Shown in pieces: positions 40,544 to 50,742 of a stretch of DNA of 64,000 nucleotides (its first letter is position 1; each line of letters begins with the position of its first letter). The notes beneath the pieces are model-generated. The model saw nothing but the letters and a program-made list of their open reading frames with translations. It had not been told where the DNA came from and made no database searches. Origin of the DNA: Pseudomonas kielensis (GTDB lineage: Bacteria; Pseudomonadota; Gammaproteobacteria; Pseudomonadales; Pseudomonadaceae); the NCBI RefSeq assembly GCF_014236655.1, contig NZ_JACMYG010000008.1, forward strand, positions 166,561-230,560, read 5' to 3'. A program made the translations under genes and the position numbers.

Positions 40544-41911
40544 CTAGACGCCAAACGGATAGGTTTCGTCTTCCGGCTCCACCTGCTGGCTTTTCGGCAG
40601 GGGCAGCGCGGTGACCGGGGTGGTTTGCTCGATCCAGATCATGGCGTCGAATTGTTCGGCCAGCATTGACTCGAAGTAGTGACTGAACCGCTCGGTCTGG
40701 GGCCGGTAAATCACCCCGATGGCCCGCTCCAGCAAGGGCGCGGACAACACGCTGCGCAGTTCTTTGCGCTGCGGGTCGCGCCAGTCGGTCAGGGACGCGG
40801 CCACTCCGGCCTTGAGGAACTGATGCTCCCAGCTGTCCGGCCGGGAAGGGCGCACGTCCTTGATCAACATCTCGCCGTCCCAGTCATCGGCGGCCGCCAC
40901 CTGGCCGCGGTCGGTGGCCATGCCGATCAGCACCACATCGCGACCAAAGGCGCTGCGGCACAGCTGACCGATATTGAACTGGCCCTTCCAGCCCATTTCC
41001 GTGGCGCCGGCATTGCCGATATGGGAGTTGTGGGCCCAGACCACGGCCTTGGCGTGCGGGCCGCGGTGTTCGAGCAGCGCCCGCAGGGTGTCGAACATGT
41101 GCCGGTCCCGCAGGTTCCAGGACGCCGTCGACCCCCGATAGATCGCCCGGTAGTACTGTTCCGCCGCCATCACCACCCGGGCGTTCTGCGTTGCATTGAA
41201 GAAGGCTTCATCGTCGCGGATGAGTCCGACCAGTTGTTCCGCCAACATGGCATTGAGCTGCTCGACCACCGGCTGTTCACAGGGCATCACACCACCGCGT
41301 TCGACGAAATGGCCGTACAGCGCCGGATCATCCTGCCACGGCGTCAAACAGCCATAACGTCGCCGGGCTTCATGGGCCAGGTGCGGGTCGACCCGGTCCA
41401 GATAGGCCAGCACTTCATGAATGGAGTTGCGCAGGCTGTAGACGTCCAGGCCGCGAAACTCGACGCGCTGATCGGGGGCTTTTGGGTGATTGTATTGATG
41501 CAGCCAGTGGGTGAATGCCTTCACCTCGCTGTTGCGCCACATCCAGGTCGGGAAGCGGCTGAAAATGTGCCGTTTCCAGGCGGAATGCGCCAACCCCCGG
41601 ACGTACTGATCGACATGGCCGGCGTCCGGCCAGTCGGCTTCCACGGCCACGATATTGAACCCGTGCCGCTCGATGAGCCCCTGGGTGATGGCCGCCCGGG
41701 TTTGATAAAAATCGTGGGTTCCATGGCTCGCTTCGCCGATCATCACCACCCGTGCATCGGCGTAGCGATCGAACAGGTTGGCAAAGGCAGGGGTGTCCAG
41801 CGCTGGCAGGGGTTGCGCGTACTGGCGCAACACCGGGGCGATGTGCGCGGTGTCAACGTGATGTTGCTGGCTGTAGGGCTTGTGCTGCCCATTGTGCGAA
41901 GGTGAGTTCAT
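40544..41911 (-). CDS. Erythromycin-esterase-family protein
   Basis: 455 residues. Family motifs are GEASHGTHDFYQTRAAI, VEADWPDAGHVDQYVRG and AVVWAHNSHIGNAGATEMG, which supply the conserved His/Glu residues of the esterase fold. Despite the family name, chromosomal members such as this are not known macrolide-resistance enzymes. In DosR-controlled Rv2030c the same domain is fused to a PRTase; here it lies tail-to-tail with the PRTase/hydrolase pair. I start at ATG 41911 (MNSPSHNGQ); the frame is open 35 codons further up. An FNR-type box lies about 183 bases upstream. Confidence 0.85.
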   Translation of the reverse strand: MNSPSHNGQHKPYSQQHHVDTAHIAPVLRQYAQPLPALDTPAFANLFDRYADARVVMIGEASHGTHDFYQTRAAITQGLIERHGFNIVAVEADWPDAGHVDQYVRGLAHSAWKRHIFSRFPTWMWRNSEVKAFTHWLHQYNHPKAPDQRVEFRGLDVYSLRNSIHEVLAYLDRVDPHLAHEARRRYGCLTPWQDDPALYGHFVERGGVMPCEQPVVEQLNAMLAEQLVGLIRDDEAFFNATQNARVVMAAEQYYRAIYRGSTASWNLRDRHMFDTLRALLEHRGPHAKAVVWAHNSHIGNAGATEMGWKGQFNIGQLCRSAFGRDVVLIGMATDRGQVAAADDWDGEMLIKDVRPSRPDSWEHQFLKAGVAASLTDWRDPQRKELRSVLSAPLLERAIGVIYRPQTERFSHYFESMLAEQFDAMIWIEQTTPVTALPLPKSQQVEPEDETYPFGV

Positions 41912-42087
41912 GGGCTCATCCCCCAAGGGATAGGTTGCTGGCAGCGGCAGCGCGCTTGGGGTGTATCCGATACCCGTCGCTTTTCCGCTCGAGATCATTG
42001 CGCAGGAGCCCGGCACAGGGCGTTCACGCCTCGGGCCTTATGTGTGCTTCTGCCTGATTACTCCTACACCACGGCCAGGCCCATTGG

Positions 42088-42101
42088 TTGAGGTTTATCA
42101 A
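42088..42101. promoter_or_regulatory. FNR/Anr-type box (TTGAG-GTTT-ATCAA), for the erythromycin-esterase-like gene
   Basis: One mismatch. The centre is about 183 bases before the chosen ATG at 41911, the longest spacing in the island, which would be shortened if translation begins at one of the upstream in-frame ATGs. The rest of the 306-base gap 41912-42217 holds only the hairpin at 42112-42154. Confidence 0.55.
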
Positions 42102-42111
42102 TAAACAGCGC

Positions 42112-42154
42112 AATCCCCCAAGCGAAGGTACTCATCAGCCAATGCCGGGGGATT
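42112..42154 (-). terminator. Possible terminator of the fnr-adh operon
   Basis: AATCCCCC (42112-42119) pairs exactly with GGGGGATT (42147-42154) around a 27-base loop, 64 bases after the dehydrogenase stop on the minus strand. The loop is long and the downstream T content is modest, so the call is weak. Confidence 0.35.
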
Positions 42155-42217
42155 CACGATGAGCCGCACACGCGCTCGCTGTGACCCGCAGCCCGCATTG
42201 GCGGGGCCGGTCGTGTG

Positions 42218-43204
42218 TCACGGAACGAGCACGATCGCGCCGTTGAACTGACCACTGCGCAACAGCGCCAGTGCCTGATTGGCCTCGTCGAGGGAAAACT
42301 GGGTGGTGTCGCAGTGTACGGGGGTGTGTTGCAGCTCTTGAAAAAACGCGGTGCCGTCGTCGCGGGTCAGATTGGCCACGGATCGTACGCTACGTTCGCC
42401 CCACAGCAGCCGATAGGGAAAGGCCGGGATGTCGCTCATGTGAATGCCGGCGCAAATCACGCAGCCGCCCTTGACGGTGGCGGCCAGCGCCAGCGGCACC
42501 AGGGCGCCGACAGGGGCAAAAATCAGGCTGGCATCGAGCGGGTGCGCAGGTGGCTGATCCGAGGGGCCGGCCCATTTGGCCCCCAGGGACCGGGCGTATG
42601 CCTGACCTTCAGTGTCGCCCGGTCGAGTGAAGGCATACACCTGCTGGCCTCGGCCCCGGGCAACTTGAATGGCCAGGTGCGCTGCGGCGCCAAAACCATA
42701 CAAGCCAAGATGATGTGCACTGCGTGCCATTTGCAAGGCGCGAAAGCCGATCAGCCCGGCACACAGCAACGGTGCGGCCTCTGTATCGGAAAGGGCCTGG
42801 GGGATAGGAAAACAGAAGCGTTGGTCGGCCACGGTGTATTCGGCGTATCCACCGTCCAGGTGGCAACCGGTGAACAGGGCCTGATCGCAGAGGTTTTCCC
42901 GTCCGCTCTGACAGTAAGCGCACTGCCCACACGTCCAGCCGAGCCAGGGAACGCCGACCCGTTGGCCGATGCGCTCGGGGTCTGCATGGAGGCCGACGGC
43001 CATGACCTCACCGACGATTTCATGCCCCGGCACCCGGGGCAGCACCGCTTGAGGCAATTCACCGTCCACCAGGTGCAAATCAGTGCGGCAGACACCGCAG
43101 GCCAGGACTTTGATCAACAGTTGATTGGCCCCGGGTGTCGGAATGGGTCGATATTCCCGTTGCAGCGGCTGACCGGGGGTGTGAACAACCATGGCGCGCA
43201 TCAT
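42218..43204 (-). CDS. Zinc-dependent alcohol dehydrogenase (AdhA-like)
   Basis: 328 residues, medium-chain dehydrogenase. Catalytic zinc ligands lie in ACGVCRTDLH and PGHEIVGEV. The structural-zinc cysteines are CGQCAYCQSGRENLC. The nucleotide-binding turn reads GLYGFGAAAHLAIQVA. It is a different lineage from the dehydrogenase at 15394 because it keeps the four-cysteine lobe and lacks the GWKFGN segment. It lies 19 bases after the FNR-type regulator gene and is probably co-transcribed. Expected role is aldehyde/alcohol redox balancing without oxygen. Confidence 0.88.
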   Translation of the reverse strand: MMRAMVVHTPGQPLQREYRPIPTPGANQLLIKVLACGVCRTDLHLVDGELPQAVLPRVPGHEIVGEVMAVGLHADPERIGQRVGVPWLGWTCGQCAYCQSGRENLCDQALFTGCHLDGGYAEYTVADQRFCFPIPQALSDTEAAPLLCAGLIGFRALQMARSAHHLGLYGFGAAAHLAIQVARGRGQQVYAFTRPGDTEGQAYARSLGAKWAGPSDQPPAHPLDASLIFAPVGALVPLALAATVKGGCVICAGIHMSDIPAFPYRLLWGERSVRSVANLTRDDGTAFFQELQHTPVHCDTTQFSLDEANQALALLRSGQFNGAIVLVP

Positions 43205-43223
43205 GATGTCCGCTCGACCGGCA

Positions 43224-43985
43224 TCAACAGGCAGGAGGGCGATGGCAGCCGGAAATCAACTGCTTGAGGCCTTCTAGATTGAGGATTTTGACGTTGCGGC
43301 CTGAGATTTTCACGAGCTCCTGGTCCCGCAGATGCGCGATGCCCCGGCAAATGGTTTCCAGGCGCAGCCCCAGGTAGGAGCCGACTTCCTCGCGGCGCAT
43401 TTTCAACACGAAGTCCGTCGATGAATACCCACGGGTTTTCAAACGTTGCGACAGGTTGAGCAAGAAGGCCGCCAGGCGCTCGTCCGAGTTCATGTTGCCC
43501 ATCATCATCAACATGTCGTGATCGCGCACGATTTCCCGGCTGAGAATTTTGTTCAGGTTGTGCTGCAGGGAAGGCAGATCATGGGCGAGTTTTTCCAGCT
43601 GAGCAAAGTGAATGGGGCAGACTTCGCTGTCTTCCAGGGCCACCGCATTGCAGGCATGCAGGTCCGTGCTGATAGCGTCCAGGCCCAGCATTTCGCCGGG
43701 GATCTGGAACCCCGTGACTTGCTCGCGACCATCGATGGTCAGAATGCTGGTCTTGAACGAGCCGATGCGCACCGCATACAGCGAGCGCAGCTCATCGCCA
43801 GCCCGGTAAAGGGCCGCGCCTTTTTTGACCTTCAAGCGTTGCACGATCAACGTGTCCAGCCGCTCGACTTCCGGCCCGGTCATGCCGAGGGGCAGGCACA
43901 GCTCCATCACACTGCAGCTTGAGCACGCAGCCTTCAGGTGATGGGGATGCAGAGCGCGGATTTCAGGCATGAGCAGTGAGGTCAT
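43224..43985 (-). CDS. FNR/Anr-type [4Fe-4S] transcription regulator with an altered recognition helix
   Basis: 253 residues, Crp/Fnr family. The iron-sulfur cysteines are Cys21, Cys24 and Cys30 (CSSCSVMELC) plus Cys123 (DSEVC), matching the four of FNR. The sensor domain is followed by a long dimer helix and a helix-turn-helix. The recognition helix reads LETICRG (residues 209-215), where FNR and Anr have ETISR or ETVSR, so a DNA-contacting serine is a cysteine at 213. It is the only regulator of this type in the window and the obvious candidate to act on the island boxes, with or instead of the global Anr. ATG 43985 has a weak ribosome site; ATG 43970 is possible. Confidence 0.9.
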   Translation of the reverse strand: MTSLLMPEIRALHPHHLKAACSSCSVMELCLPLGMTGPEVERLDTLIVQRLKVKKGAALYRAGDELRSLYAVRIGSFKTSILTIDGREQVTGFQIPGEMLGLDAISTDLHACNAVALEDSEVCPIHFAQLEKLAHDLPSLQHNLNKILSREIVRDHDMLMMMGNMNSDERLAAFLLNLSQRLKTRGYSSTDFVLKMRREEVGSYLGLRLETICRGIAHLRDQELVKISGRNVKILNLEGLKQLISGCHRPPAC

Positions 43986-44110
43986 TTAGGGAAGTCTCAC
44001 TAAGGATAGGCGGCGTGGGGTCTGACACGCCGCTCATTCTCGGGAATGCCGGTGTAATCGACGAGCGGAACATCCTTAGGGCATTTTTACCCGGATCCCG
44101 ACTTGGGCAT

Positions 44111-44124
44111 TTGATGTAAATCAA
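44111..44124. promoter_or_regulatory. FNR/Anr box, perfect (TTGAT-GTAA-ATCAA), between fnr and phosphoketolase
   Basis: Exact consensus, identical to 19821-19834. The centre is about 79 bases before the phosphoketolase ATG at 44196 and about 132 bases before the regulator ATG on the other strand, so it could serve both and give autoregulation. Confidence 0.8.
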
Positions 44125-44195
44125 GTCTTGCGCGCTCCGGACTCCCAGAATGGCTCAAAGCCGATCTATAGCCCGGTCCTTTGGCGGAGAAGTTC

Positions 44196-46568
44196 ATGAG
44201 CGATTTCTTGAATGCTGAGCAACTGGAGGGCCTGGATGCTTATTGGCGCGCCTCCAACTACCTGGCCGTCGGACAGATTTACCTGCGAAGCAACCCGCTG
44301 CTCAAACAGCCCCTGACCCTGGCACACGTCAAGCCGCGCCTGCTGGGCCATTGGGGGACGACACCCGGGCTGAACCTGATCTACACCCATCTCAATCGTG
44401 TGATCAACCAATACGACCTGAACATGCTGTTCATCGCCGGCCCCGGCCACGGTGGACCGGCGGTGGTCGCCCAGACCTACCTCGAGGGCACCTACACCGA
44501 GTTTTGCCCCGCGGTGGAATGTAATGAAAACGGCCTGCTGCGCCTGTTTCGCCAGTTCTCCTGGCCCTACGGCATCGGCAGCCATGTCTCGGCCCAGATA
44601 CCGGGCTCCATTCATGAGGGTGGTGAGCTGGGTTATAGCCTGGCCCATGCCTACGGTGCCGCGTTTGACAACCCGGACCTGATCGTCGCCTGCGTCATCG
44701 GTGACGGCGAGGCTGAGACCGGGACACTGGCCGCCAGTTGGCACTCCAACAAGTTTCTCAATCCGGCGCGGGACGGGGCGGTCTTGCCCATCCTGCACCT
44801 CAATGGCTACAAGATCGCCAATCCCACCGTACTGTCCAGAATCAGTGAGGATGAACTCTCAGCCCTGCTGTATGGCTACGGCTACGATCCGTACTTCGTG
44901 GAAGGCGATGAACCGGTGCGGGTGCATCAGGCGCTGGCCCAGACACTGGACACAATCGTGTTGAAAATCCGCGACATTCAGCTTGAGGCGCGTCGCTCAG
45001 GACACGCCACGCCGCCGCAACGGCCGCTGTGGCCAATGTTGGTCCTGCGTACTCCCAAAGGCTGGACCGGTCCGAAATTCGTCGATGGCCATCGCGTCGA
45101 AGGCACATGCCGCGCGCATCAAGTGCCATTGGCCGATTTCCAGCAACCGTTGCACCTGCGCCAGTTGGAGGAATGGCTCAACAGCTACCGCCCGGATGAA
45201 CTGTTTGATGAAAGCGGTGCGTTATTGCCCCAGATCACGGCACTGGCACCGACCGGGCACCGGCGGATGAGCGCCAACCCCCATGCCAACGGTGGTGCGG
45301 TGTTGCGCCCCCTGGATTTACCGCGATTCAGCGAGTATGCGGTGGCATTTGATGCTCCTGGCAGCCTGCGCGCGGAGGCCACACGGGTGATGGGGAGGTA
45401 CTTGCGCGATGTGATGAAAAACAACCTGACCTCCAGCAATTTTCGCCTGTTCGGCCCGGATGAAACCGCCTCGAACCGCCTTGATGCGGTCTATGAGGTC
45501 AGCGCCAAGACCTGGATGGAGCCGCTGGAACCGGACGACGTCAATCTGGCCGCCGAGGGTCGCGTGATGGAGATTCTCAGCGAACAGGTCTGCGAGGGCT
45601 GGCTTGAGGGTTATCTGCTGACGGGGCGCCATGGTCTGTTGTCCTGTTACGAAGCGTTCATTCATATCGTCGACTCGATGGTCAACCAGCATGCCAAATG
45701 GCTGAAGACCGCCGCCCAAGTGCCCTGGCGTCAACCCATTGCTTCGCTGAATTTTTTGCTGACCTCCCACGTCTGGCGTCAGGACCACAACGGGTTTTCC
45801 CACCAGGACCCGGGGTTCATCGATCTGGTGGCCAATAAAAAGTCGGACGTGGTGCGGATCTACTTGCCCCCCGATGCCAATTGCCTGTTGTCGGTGACGG
45901 ACCACTGCCTCAGGAGCCGCGACTACATCAATGTCATCGTCGCCGGCAAACAGCTGGAATGGCAGTGGCTGGACATCGATGCCGCCACCCGGCATTGCCA
46001 GAATGGTCTCGGTCGATGGGACTGGGCGTGTCGCAATGATGAAGACCCCGACGTGGTCATGGCCTGCGCCGGTGATGTGCCGACCCTGGAAACGCTCGCC
46101 GCCGTCACCTTGTTGCGTGAGTACGTGCCGGATTTGCGGGTGAGGGTGGTCAATGTCGTGGACCTGATGGTGCTGCAGCCGTCGTACCAGCATCCCCATG
46201 GCATACCGGACAGCGCGTTCGATGATTTATTTACCCAGGACAAACCGGTGATCTTTGCTTTCCACGGCTACCCCGCGCTGATTCACCGTTTGATCTACAA
46301 ACGCACCAACCATGAGAACTTCCATGTGCGAGGCTTCAGGGAGGAGGGCGCCACGACCACCCCCTTCGACATGGCAGTGATCAACAACCTGGACCGCTAT
46401 CAGCTGGCGCTGGACGTCATCGAGCGCGTCCCTCGCCTGGGTGATCAAGTCCCGGCCGCCAAGGCGCGATACTGGTCGACGATGGAACGCCACAAGCTGT
46501 ATCTGATCGAGCACGGGCAGGACATGCCCGAGGTCCTGAATTGGCAATGGACGCACGTGGATCGTTGA
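44196..46568 (+). CDS. xfp: Phosphoketolase (xylulose-5-P/fructose-6-P)
   Basis: 790 residues, ThDP enzyme that cleaves xylulose-5-P or fructose-6-P with phosphate to acetyl-phosphate. Family motifs are clear: [68 protein letters not shown], and the C-terminal [14 protein letters not shown]. Length matches bacterial Xfp. ATG 44196 follows GCGGAGA. With a perfect FNR-type box upstream, it probably supplies acetyl-phosphate, and through acetate kinase ATP, when respiration stops. No ackA or pta gene is in the window. Confidence 0.95.
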   Translation: MSDFLNAEQLEGLDAYWRASNYLAVGQIYLRSNPLLKQPLTLAHVKPRLLGHWGTTPGLNLIYTHLNRVINQYDLNMLFIAGPGHGGPAVVAQTYLEGTYTEFCPAVECNENGLLRLFRQFSWPYGIGSHVSAQIPGSIHEGGELGYSLAHAYGAAFDNPDLIVACVIGDGEAETGTLAASWHSNKFLNPARDGAVLPILHLNGYKIANPTVLSRISEDELSALLYGYGYDPYFVEGDEPVRVHQALAQTLDTIVLKIRDIQLEARRSGHATPPQRPLWPMLVLRTPKGWTGPKFVDGHRVEGTCRAHQVPLADFQQPLHLRQLEEWLNSYRPDELFDESGALLPQITALAPTGHRRMSANPHANGGAVLRPLDLPRFSEYAVAFDAPGSLRAEATRVMGRYLRDVMKNNLTSSNFRLFGPDETASNRLDAVYEVSAKTWMEPLEPDDVNLAAEGRVMEILSEQVCEGWLEGYLLTGRHGLLSCYEAFIHIVDSMVNQHAKWLKTAAQVPWRQPIASLNFLLTSHVWRQDHNGFSHQDPGFIDLVANKKSDVVRIYLPPDANCLLSVTDHCLRSRDYINVIVAGKQLEWQWLDIDAATRHCQNGLGRWDWACRNDEDPDVVMACAGDVPTLETLAAVTLLREYVPDLRVRVVNVVDLMVLQPSYQHPHGIPDSAFDDLFTQDKPVIFAFHGYPALIHRLIYKRTNHENFHVRGFREEGATTTPFDMAVINNLDRYQLALDVIERVPRLGDQVPAAKARYWSTMERHKLYLIEHGQDMPEVLNWQWTHVDR

Positions 46569-46597
46569 GTGGTGCCAAGTCGGCAATTGAATGAGGT

Positions 46598-46622
46598 CTT
46601 TATACGATCCTTATTCTTTTAC
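46598..46622 (+). promoter_or_regulatory. Possible KdpE operator/promoter of the kdp operon
   Basis: A T-rich run (TCTTTATACGATCCTTATTC followed by TTTTACCCCC) recalls the KdpE-bound sequence before E. coli kdpF, which has TTTATAC, a T-tract and TTTACACCCC. It lies 66 bases before the first small gene. No FNR-type box occurs in the 119-base gap after phosphoketolase. Confidence 0.4.
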
Positions 46623-46687
46623 CCCCAATCCTTTTAACAACTTACTCGAGGGCAAATTAGGCTTCCCTCATCGTTGGAGGGAATGCC

Positions 46688-46783
46688 ATGGACTTCGTCT
46701 TTTTTGTGCTCGGTGCCCTGTTTTTTCTCATCGTTGTCGGCCTTGCGAGTGGCTGTGCCGCGCTGAAAAGGAGACGCTCATGA
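46688..46783 (+). CDS. 31-residue membrane peptide preceding kdpF
   Basis: [20 protein letters not shown] followed by [11 protein letters not shown]: one hydrophobic helix and a basic tail, the positive-inside pattern of a single-span peptide. GGAGG is seven bases before ATG 46688, and the stop overlaps the kdpF ATG by four bases (ATGA). This ideal translation signal and coupling make it a real gene. Its role is unknown; it may join the Kdp complex like KdpF. Confidence 0.72.
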   Translation: MDFVFFVLGALFFLIVVGLASGCAALKRRRS

Positions 46784-46872
46784 CCGGTTTCTATCTCATC
46801 GGCGCCCTGATCGCGGCGGGGTTGCTGATTTACCTGGTTTGCGCACTGCTGTTTCCGGAGGACTTCCTGTGA
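46780..46872 (+). CDS. kdpF: KdpF, small subunit of the K+-transporting ATPase
   Basis: 30 residues, a single membrane helix ([20 protein letters not shown]), close to the 29 residues of E. coli KdpF, which stabilises KdpABC. AAGGAG precedes ATG 46780. The TGA overlaps the GTG start of kdpA by three bases. Confidence 0.88.
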   Translation: MTGFYLIGALIAAGLLIYLVCALLFPEDFL

Positions 46873-48641
46873 CGACTCAAGCCTGGGGCCTGCTCGGGGC
46901 CTTTCTGCTGGTGCTGGGTATTCTGGCCTGGCCTCTTGGGCGTTGGTTGACCACGGTGATGGAGGGCCGATTTGCCTTCGGGGCGCGCATCGAGTCGCCG
47001 CTCTATCGCCTTGCCGGCATCAAGCCCGACGCACAGATGGGGTGGCTCCAGTATGCCCTGGCCCTGCTCCTGTTCAACGCTCTGGGATTGCTGGCCGTTT
47101 ATGCCCTGCAACGGCTGCAAGGCGTTCTGCCCTTTAACCCCCAAGGGTTGGGTGCCGTTACGCCAGACTCCTCGTTCAATACCGCCGCCAGTTTCGTCAC
47201 CAACACCAACTGGCAAGGCTACAGCGGCGAAACAACGATGAGCTACCTGACCCAGATGCTCGCACTGACGGTCCAGAACTTCCTGTCCGCGGCGACCGGT
47301 ATCGTCGTCGCGGTGGCTTTGATCCGGGGGTTCGCGCGCCACAGTGCAGACAGCATCGGCAACGCCTGGACCGACCTTACGCGCATCACGTTGTGGGTGT
47401 TGCTGCCGCTGTCGCTGATTTTTGCGCTGTTTCTGGTTAGCCAGGGCGCAATCCAGAATCTTGACCCGTACAAGCAAGTCACGACGCTGGAGGTCACGCA
47501 GTACCAGGTCCCGGTACTCAACGAGGCCGGCCAGCCAACCGTCGACGCCCAGGGCAATGCGGTCACCAGGGTTGTCAGCACCGATCAACAGACGATTGCC
47601 ATGGGGCCAGTCGCATCACAGGAAGCCATCAAAATGCTGGGCACCAATGGTGGCGGTTTCTTCAATGCCAACTCGGCCCATCCTTATGAAAACCCCACCG
47701 CCGTGACGAACTTCTTTCAAATGCTCGCCATCTTCCTGATCCCGACCGCACTGTGTTTCGTCTTCGGTCACATTGTTGGCGACATACGCCAAGGCTGGGC
47801 GCTGCTGGCGACCATGACGATCATCTTCGTGATCGCGGTAGTGGCCGTCACCCATTACGAGCAGCTCGGCAATCCGCAGTTTTCGGCGCTGGGTATCGAC
47901 ACGGCGGCGGGCAACATGGAAGGCAAGGAACTTCGCTTCGGCATCACTGCCTCCAGTCTGTTTGCCGCGGTGACCACGGCGGCGTCGTGCGGCGCCGTTA
48001 TCTCAATGCATGATTCATTCACGCCGCTGGGCGGTGCGGTGCCGCTGATACTCATGCAGCTGGGTGAAGTGGTGTTCGGCGGCACCGGTTCAGGCCTGTA
48101 TGGCATGTTGGTGTTCGCCATCCTCGCGGTGTTTATCGCCGGCCTGATGATCGGCCGCACGCCGGAGTACCTGGGCAAGAAAATCGACGCCTACGAGATG
48201 AAGATGGTGGCCATCGCGATTCTGGTAACGCCTTTGCTGGTGTTGTTCGGGACGGCGATCGCGGTCATGGCCGAGGCTGGGCGACTGGGAGTCGCAAACC
48301 CCGGTGCCCATGGTTTCTCGGAAATTCTCTACGCCTTCACCTCGGCGGCCAATAACAACGGCAGTGCATTCGCCGGCCTGTCGGCCAACACCCCGTTCTA
48401 CAACACGATGCTGGCCATCATGACCTGGTTTGGTCGGTTCGGCGTCATCGTGCCAGTGCTTGCCATCGCCGGCAGCCTGGCTGCGAAAAAACGATTGGCC
48501 GTCACCGCAGGCACGATGCCCACACACGGCATGCTGTTCGTGGTGCTGCTGATCGGTACGGTGTTGCTGGTCGGCTTGTTGAACTACGTACCGGCGCTCG
48601 CGCTGGGGCCTGTCGTTGAACACTTCATGATGATCAAGTGA
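46869..48641 (+). CDS. kdpA: KdpA, K+-conducting subunit
   Basis: 590 residues from GTG 46869, inside the kdpF stop. It is an inner-membrane channel-like subunit with about ten helices. Pore-type glycine segments are visible ([53 protein letters not shown]), which line the K+ filter. With KdpB and KdpC it forms the high-affinity K+ pump used when K+ or turgor is low. Confidence 0.95.
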   Translation: MTTQAWGLLGAFLLVLGILAWPLGRWLTTVMEGRFAFGARIESPLYRLAGIKPDAQMGWLQYALALLLFNALGLLAVYALQRLQGVLPFNPQGLGAVTPDSSFNTAASFVTNTNWQGYSGETTMSYLTQMLALTVQNFLSAATGIVVAVALIRGFARHSADSIGNAWTDLTRITLWVLLPLSLIFALFLVSQGAIQNLDPYKQVTTLEVTQYQVPVLNEAGQPTVDAQGNAVTRVVSTDQQTIAMGPVASQEAIKMLGTNGGGFFNANSAHPYENPTAVTNFFQMLAIFLIPTALCFVFGHIVGDIRQGWALLATMTIIFVIAVVAVTHYEQLGNPQFSALGIDTAAGNMEGKELRFGITASSLFAAVTTAASCGAVISMHDSFTPLGGAVPLILMQLGEVVFGGTGSGLYGMLVFAILAVFIAGLMIGRTPEYLGKKIDAYEMKMVAIAILVTPLLVLFGTAIAVMAEAGRLGVANPGAHGFSEILYAFTSAANNNGSAFAGLSANTPFYNTMLAIMTWFGRFGVIVPVLAIAGSLAAKKRLAVTAGTMPTHGMLFVVLLIGTVLLVGLLNYVPALALGPVVEHFMMIK

Positions 48642-48651
48642 GATCACGAAC

Positions 48652-50730
48652 ATGACACGCAAAGCGTTCTCCTTGTTCGACCCGAAACTGATAGCACCCG
48701 CCATGATCGAGTCAGTGCGCAAACTCAGCCCCCGGATCCAGTGGCGCAACCCGGTGATGTTTGTCGTCTACATCGGCGCGATCATCACCACCGCCCTGAT
48801 GGTCCAGGCACTGACCGGCAAGGGGGAGGCCGCTACCGGGTTCATCCTGGCGATCATGGTTTGGCTTTGGTTCACTGTACTGTTCGCTAACTTCGCCGAA
48901 GCCCTGGCCGAAGGCCGCAGCAAAGCCCAGGCCGCTTCCCTGCGCAATCTGAAAAAGGAAACCTGGGCCAAGAAACTGCGCGAGCCGCGGTACGGCGCAG
49001 AGTGGCAGTTGGCCAAATCGAACGACCTGTGCAAGGGCGATGTGGTCGTGGTTGAAGCCGGTGACCTGGCCGACTCGGTGATTCCGGCCGACGGCGAGGT
49101 CATTGAAGGCGCAGCCTCGGTGGACGAGTCGGCCATCACGGGGGAATCGGCTCCGGTGATCCGGGAATGTGGCGGCGACTTCTCGGCCGTGACTGGTGGA
49201 ACGCGGGTGCTGTCGGACTGGATCGTCGTTCGTGTGACCACTGACCCGGGCGAAACCTTCGTCGACCGCATGATCGCGATGGTCGAGAACGCCAAGCGGC
49301 AAAAAACCCCGAATGAAATTGCCTTGTCGATTTTATTGGTCGCACTGACGATCGTGTTCCTTGGCGTGACGGTGACACTCCTGCCGTTCTCGCTGTTCGG
49401 CGTTGCGGTGGCCGAATCCGGGGCCCCGGTCTCGATCACCGTCCTCATCGCGTTGCTGGTGTGCCTGATTCCCACGACCATCGCCGGCCTGCTGTCCGCC
49501 GTCGGTGTGGCGGGCATGAGCCGCATGATGGAGGCCAACGTGATCGCCACGTCCGGGCGAGCCGTCGAAGCCGCCGGTGACGTGGACGTTCTGCTGCTCG
49601 ATAAAACCGGGACCATTACCCTGGGCAACCGTCATGCATCGGCCTTTTTACCGGCTCCAGGTATCAAGGAGGCCGAGCTGGCGGATGTGGCGCAACTGGC
49701 CTCCCTGGCCGATGAAACCCCCGAGGGGCGCAGCATCGTCGTCTTGGCCAAGCAGCGTTTCAATCTGCGGGAACGGGAAATCGGCACACTCGACGCCCAC
49801 TTCGTACACTTTTCGGCGCAAACGCGAATGAGCGGTGTGAACATGGGCGACCGGCAAATACGCAAGGGCGCTGGCGAGGCCATTCTCAAGCATGTCCAGA
49901 GCCTGGGTGGCAGCTTTCCCGAAACCGTGCAAAACAGCATTGAGGAGGTGGCGCGTCGGGGCAGTACCCCACTGGTGGTCGCCGACGGGGTCAAGGTGCT
50001 GGGCGTGATCGAACTCAAGGACATCGTCAAGGGCGGAATCAAGGAGCGTTTCCTCGAACTGCGGCGCATGGGCATCAAGACCGTGATGGTGACCGGCGAT
50101 AACCGGGTCACCGCCGCCGCCATTGCTGCCGAGGCTGGCGTCGATGACTTTCTGGCGGAGGCGACGCCTGAGCAGAAGTTGCAGTTGATCCGCGACTACC
50201 AGGCAGAAGGCCGGCTGGTGGCCATGACCGGCGACGGCACCAACGATGCTCCGGCACTGGCTCAAGCCGATGTTGCCGTGGCGATGAACTCGGGGACCCA
50301 GGCCGCCAAGGAGGCCGGGAACATGGTGGACCTGGACAGCAACCCGACCAAGTTGATCGAGGTAGTGGAAACCGGCAAACAGATGCTGATGACCCGCGGT
50401 TCGCTGACCACCTTCTCGATAGCCAACGACATCGCCAAGTATTTCGCGATCGTACCGGCAGCCTTTGTCACCACGTATCCGCAGCTCGCGGCGCTTAACA
50501 TCATGGGCCTGACGAGCCCGAACTCGGCGGTGCTGTCAGCGGTGATCTTCAACGCGCTGATCATCATTTTCCTGATTCCCCTGGCACTCAAAGGCGTGAA
50601 ATATCGCCCGGTAGGCGCGGCCCTGCTGTTGCGCCGCAACCTGATGATCTATGGACTGGGTGGCATGATCGTTCCATTTATCGGCATAAAAATGATCGAC
50701 ATGGTGCTGTTTGCCGTCGGTCTGACTTGA
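48652..50730 (+). CDS. kdpB: KdpB, P-type ATPase subunit
   Basis: 692 residues, the catalytic subunit. The phosphorylated aspartate is Asp317 in [13 protein letters not shown]. Other motifs are [24 protein letters not shown] and [20 protein letters not shown]. It starts ten bases after the kdpA stop and pumps K+ with KdpA. Confidence 0.96.
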   Translation: MTRKAFSLFDPKLIAPAMIESVRKLSPRIQWRNPVMFVVYIGAIITTALMVQALTGKGEAATGFILAIMVWLWFTVLFANFAEALAEGRSKAQAASLRNLKKETWAKKLREPRYGAEWQLAKSNDLCKGDVVVVEAGDLADSVIPADGEVIEGAASVDESAITGESAPVIRECGGDFSAVTGGTRVLSDWIVVRVTTDPGETFVDRMIAMVENAKRQKTPNEIALSILLVALTIVFLGVTVTLLPFSLFGVAVAESGAPVSITVLIALLVCLIPTTIAGLLSAVGVAGMSRMMEANVIATSGRAVEAAGDVDVLLLDKTGTITLGNRHASAFLPAPGIKEAELADVAQLASLADETPEGRSIVVLAKQRFNLREREIGTLDAHFVHFSAQTRMSGVNMGDRQIRKGAGEAILKHVQSLGGSFPETVQNSIEEVARRGSTPLVVADGVKVLGVIELKDIVKGGIKERFLELRRMGIKTVMVTGDNRVTAAAIAAEAGVDDFLAEATPEQKLQLIRDYQAEGRLVAMTGDGTNDAPALAQADVAVAMNSGTQAAKEAGNMVDLDSNPTKLIEVVETGKQMLMTRGSLTTFSIANDIAKYFAIVPAAFVTTYPQLAALNIMGLTSPNSAVLSAVIFNALIIIFLIPLALKGVKYRPVGAALLLRRNLMIYGLGGMIVPFIGIKMIDMVLFAVGLT

Positions 50731-50742
50731 AGGAGCACTGTC

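Noticed and set aside
40679..41905. Plus-strand open frame (408 codons) opposite the erythromycin-esterase-family gene
   Set aside because: The minus strand has all family motifs; the plus frame has none and reads as a shadow.
40544..41911. Macrolide resistance by erythromycin esterase
   Set aside because: Chromosomal family members in hypoxia clusters are widespread and not tied to resistance; no mobile element surrounds it.
46569..46687. FNR-type box for the kdp operon
   Set aside because: I searched the gap for TTGAN-N4-NTCAA and found none; the only suggestive sequence is the T-rich KdpE-like stretch.
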